Part shown: piece by piece, positions 5,909 to 7,779 of the stretch | Layout: each line of letters starts with the position of its first letter | Position numbering within the stretch: position 1 is the first letter of the stretch | Source of the DNA: Dehalococcoidia bacterium UBA1123 | GTDB taxonomy: Bacteria; Chloroflexota; Dehalococcoidia; Lucifugimonadales; UBA1123 | Length of the DNA stretch: 7,779 nt | Assembly (NCBI GenBank): GCA_002313895.1 | Contig: DCAW01000161.1 | Location: 1-7,779, forward strand | Reading direction: 5' to 3' | Made by a program: the position numbers and the translations under genes | The notes under the pieces: generated by a model | The model's input: only the letters and a program-made list of their open reading frames with translations | Told to the model about the DNA's origin: nothing | The model's database searches: none

Positions 5909-6688
5909 TTATACCTGGAGGGTTACTTCTCCCGCCACAACCTTGATAGACGAGCCGTCAGGCTTTTTCAGAATCAGGTTGCCCTGGTCGTCCACGGATT
6001 GAGCGACACCCTCGATCACGTCATCTTTCCATCGAACCTGGATCAGCCTGCCAAGGGTTTCCATCCTGCCAGCCCAAAGCTTAGTGAGTGACTTTCCAGC
6101 CTTGATGTCGCTGTAGTATTCGTCGAGATGTTGCAGTACAGCGCATAGCGCGTCTGCTCTGTCGAAGCGGAGTCCGGTCTCGTGGAAGAAACTGGTCGCG
6201 ACCTCCTCGATCACTGGATAGCCCCTGGGGTCGAGGTTAACGTTCAGTCCGATACCTAGCACAGCGTGAACAACCTCTCCGCCTTTCACTTCAGTTTCCA
6301 TGAGGATTCCGGAGAGTTTTTTGCCGCCGATCCGAACGTCGTTGGGCCATTTTATTTCTGGTGACCGCCCGGTCAGATCACAAAAGGCGTCACACACGGC
6401 CAGCGCAGCCGCCATGTTGATGAACGGGAGTTGAGAAATCTCTGGTCGGAACAGCGTCGAGAAAGCAAGGTTTACGCCGACCGGAGAAATCCACTGGCGG
6501 TCGAACCTGCCCCTGCCCTTGGTTTGATCTTCGGCGACGACGACAATACCTTCCGATGCGCCCGCTTCGGCCAGCCGCCGTGCTTCATCCATCGTAGATG
6601 GAAGGGACTGGTGGTGGTAGAGTTTGTGTCCGATGACCTGTGGTGAAAGCCTCCGTTCTACGTCAAGAACGTCTAATTCGGTCATCAT
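5909..6688 (-). CDS. birA: Biotin--[acetyl-CoA-carboxylase] ligase (BirA, no HTH domain)
   Basis: The 259-residue cytosolic enzyme activates biotin with ATP to biotinyl-5'-AMP and attaches it to a lysine of biotin carboxyl carrier domains. Motifs seen: STMDEAR at 31-37 (biotin binding), GRGRFDRQW at 58-66 (adenylate-binding loop; many relatives have G where Asp63 stands), KWPNDV at 113-118, KKLSGILME at 123-131 and GIGLNVN at 145-151. A small SH3-like C-terminal domain follows from about 212. There is no N-terminal winged-helix domain, so unlike E. coli BirA it should not repress biotin genes. The start has two successive ATG codons (6688 and 6685) with only a weak GGTGA before them; either may be used. 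It starts 30 nt after the stop of the F420-type oxidoreductase gene. No biotin-synthesis or carboxylase gene is in the window. Confidence 0.95.
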   Translation of the reverse strand: MMTELDVLDVERRLSPQVIGHKLYHHQSLPSTMDEARRLAEAGASEGIVVVAEDQTKGRGRFDRQWISPVGVNLAFSTLFRPEISQLPFINMAAALAVCDAFCDLTGRSPEIKWPNDVRIGGKKLSGILMETEVKGGEVVHAVLGIGLNVNLDPRGYPVIEEVATSFFHETGLRFDRADALCAVLQHLDEYYSDIKAGKSLTKLWAGRMETLGRLIQVRWKDDVIEGVAQSVDDQGNLILKKPDGSSIKVVAGEVTLQV

Positions 6689-6718
6689 GCATTCACCATC
6701 AAATTCCCTGTGAAATAA

Positions 6719-7099
6719 TCACTCAACAGACAGTTCGACAAGACAGCTGTTCCGCACCCATTCCTCGACATCCATGTTCTGAGATTGCCGGAATGCCGAA
6801 GCCGCGTTCAATCGGGTTAGAACATCTCGACGCTCTGACTCGTCGAGTATCGGTCGGACAGTGGCGGCCAGGTCGGCTTTCACCTCGCCCTTCAGGTGCA
6901 ACGTAATTTTCGGGGTTTCCAGCATGTTGGCGTACCAACTTCGACGACCAGGAGACGCGGTCTGAATCAATCGATCTTCAAGGTTGTGCGCCCAAATTTC
7001 GATACGGCGGGGTTGGCCGGTTTTGCGGCCAATAGTGGTTATGTCCACCACCATGTCGATGGTAAGCGCTTCTCTCACTAAGGGACCAAGGTTTTGCAT
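6719..7099 (-). CDS. Deazaflavin (F420)-dependent nitroreductase-family protein (DUF385/Ddn-like)
   Basis: The 126-residue protein resembles the small split-barrel family typified by mycobacterial Ddn, which binds the deazaflavin F420 and reduces quinones or nitro compounds. Family marks are TTIGRKTGQPRRIEIW at 21-36 (usual form TxGRKTGxxRxxPL) and SWYANMLETPKITLHLKG at 53-70 (usual form PxWYxNLxxNPxVxV). The rest is a helix-rich tail with no membrane segment. If the assignment holds, the host should make F420; related split-barrel proteins use FMN or bind heme, so the cofactor is not certain. ATG 7099 has AAGG 7 nt upstream. It begins 39 nt after the MFS stop and ends 30 nt before birA, so co-transcription with both is likely. 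Confidence 0.8.
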   Translation of the reverse strand: MQNLGPLVREALTIDMVVDITTIGRKTGQPRRIEIWAHNLEDRLIQTASPGRRSWYANMLETPKITLHLKGEVKADLAATVRPILDESERRDVLTRLNAASAFRQSQNMDVEEWVRNSCLVELSVE

Positions 7100-7138
7100 G
7101 TTTATGCCTTAAGTTTATTAGAATAACCAGTCTTGTCG

Positions 7139-7779
7139 TCAATCGCCCGTCGAGGCGTCTGCGACCTCTGAGGTCACAGTCGCAGCATATTGAGCCCGTC
7201 CTGCGCCTCGCGACCGCCACCACACGAACGCCGCGCCCATCAGCATCGCCAGACCAAACAATCGGAACGTTATTGTGTAGTCCAGCCAGTGAATGAGTCC
7301 GCCAGCGATGACCGGGCCTGCCACCTTCCCCGCATTTTTCATCGTTCCGACAAGACCTATACCCGTTGCGATGTTCCCTTCTTTGATCTGAGCGGACACC
7401 ATCGCGATAGTCGATGGAAACACAAACGCCTGCGCCACGCCCATCGTCACAGCCACGGACATAAGCGAGACGGTGTTGCTGGCTATCGGCAGCAATGGAA
7501 CGGAGATCGCGATGGTGACCATCCCAATCGATATTGCGAAGAAATACCCGAACCTGTCTCCGAAGCGGCCTCCGACCGGGTTGACAATGATGTGGGCAAC
7601 TTCTTGCACTGCAAAGAATGTCCCTACGACCGCTACGTTGAATCCTGCCGCCAGCGCGTAAATGGGCAGGAACGCCTTGGTAGCGTAAAGCGCCATGAAG
7701 GTCCCAGCCTCCATACCACCGGCCAACAACACCGCTCCGTTGCGGCCTCCCGCCCATAGGGCCTCCACCGCGTCCTTCA
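7139..7779 (-). CDS. MFS transporter, C-terminal half (cut by the window edge)
   Basis: The frame is open from the right edge of the window to TGA at 7139-7141; the visible 212 or so residues are the C-terminal half of a major facilitator superfamily permease, with about six hydrophobic segments. The visible part begins KDAVEALWAGGRNG. The loop after the second visible helix carries NPVGGRFGDRFGYF, the MFS motif GxxxDRxG repeated between helices 8 and 9. GPVIAGGLIHW and a short hydrophilic tail close the protein. MFS permeases couple uptake or export of small molecules to ion gradients across the inner membrane; the substrate is not readable, although the general look (drug or metabolite:proton antiporter type) favours export. 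It is the first of the closely spaced minus-strand genes seen here. Its true start lies beyond 7779. Confidence 0.88.
   Translation of the reverse strand, partial: KDAVEALWAGGRNGAVLLAGGMEAGTFMALYATKAFLPIYALAAGFNVAVVGTFFAVQEVAHIIVNPVGGRFGDRFGYFFAISIGMVTIAISVPLLPIASNTVSLMSVAVTMGVAQAFVFPSTIAMVSAQIKEGNIATGIGLVGTMKNAGKVAGPVIAGGLIHWLDYTITFRLFGLAMLMGAAFVWWRSRGAGRAQYAATVTSEVADASTGD

Noticed and set aside
7115..7142. Promoter-like TTGACG then TAATAA at 16 nt spacing on minus, ahead of the F420-type gene
   Set aside because: The -35 is good (5/6) but the -10 matches only 3/6, and the -35 overlaps the MFS stop codon; not strong enough to list.
1..7779. Search for CRISPR arrays, transposases, tRNA or rRNA genes, attachment sites
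   Set aside because: No regular spaced repeats, terminal inverted repeats, transposase motifs or RNA gene signatures were seen.

Overview
The window (roughly 55-60% G+C, tightly packed, no RNA genes or mobile elements seen) looks like a chromosomal stretch of an uncultured free-living bacterium. A Chloroflexota/Dehalococcoidia (SAR202-like) source is my best guess. It rests on the mix of a CHK/EcKinase-like phosphotransferase, a deazaflavin (F420)-type oxidoreductase, several SDR enzymes, an SsfX3-type SGNH hydrolase and a BirA without a DNA-binding domain. This is inference only; no marker gene is present.

Layout. The plus strand carries positions 1-2823: the 3' end of a phosphotransferase-like gene whose catalytic loop is missing (1-527), then a 167-nt gap with a TATAAT box, then pdxA-like (695-1705), proC (1750-2550) and yggT (2554-2823). 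The last three read as one transcription unit; yggT's ribosome-binding site lies inside the end of proC. The minus strand carries everything from 7779 down to 2839, in transcription order: 3' part of an MFS transporter (7779-7139), a small F420-type oxidoreductase (7099-6719), birA (6688-5909), a classical SDR (5806-5000), a second SDR with degenerate active site (4915-4157), a DUF167/YggU protein (4141-3881) and an SsfX3-like SGNH hydrolase (3837-2839). The two strands converge at 2824-2838 with only 15 nt between stop codons.

How the genes relate. proC-yggT-yggU is a widespread bacterial neighbourhood. Here yggU is present but sits on the opposite strand, separated from yggT by the SGNH hydrolase gene, which suggests a local rearrangement. 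The PdxA-family enzyme beside proC may be a vitamin B6 enzyme or a phospho-sugar-acid dehydrogenase. The two SDR genes are adjacent and co-oriented: one has all the catalytic residues, while the other has lost the Tyr/Lys pair and the glycine-rich cofactor motif. That is the most unusual signal in the window and suggests an active/inactive SDR partnership. The MFS transporter, F420-type enzyme and birA are closely spaced and may be co-transcribed, but no shared pathway is evident.
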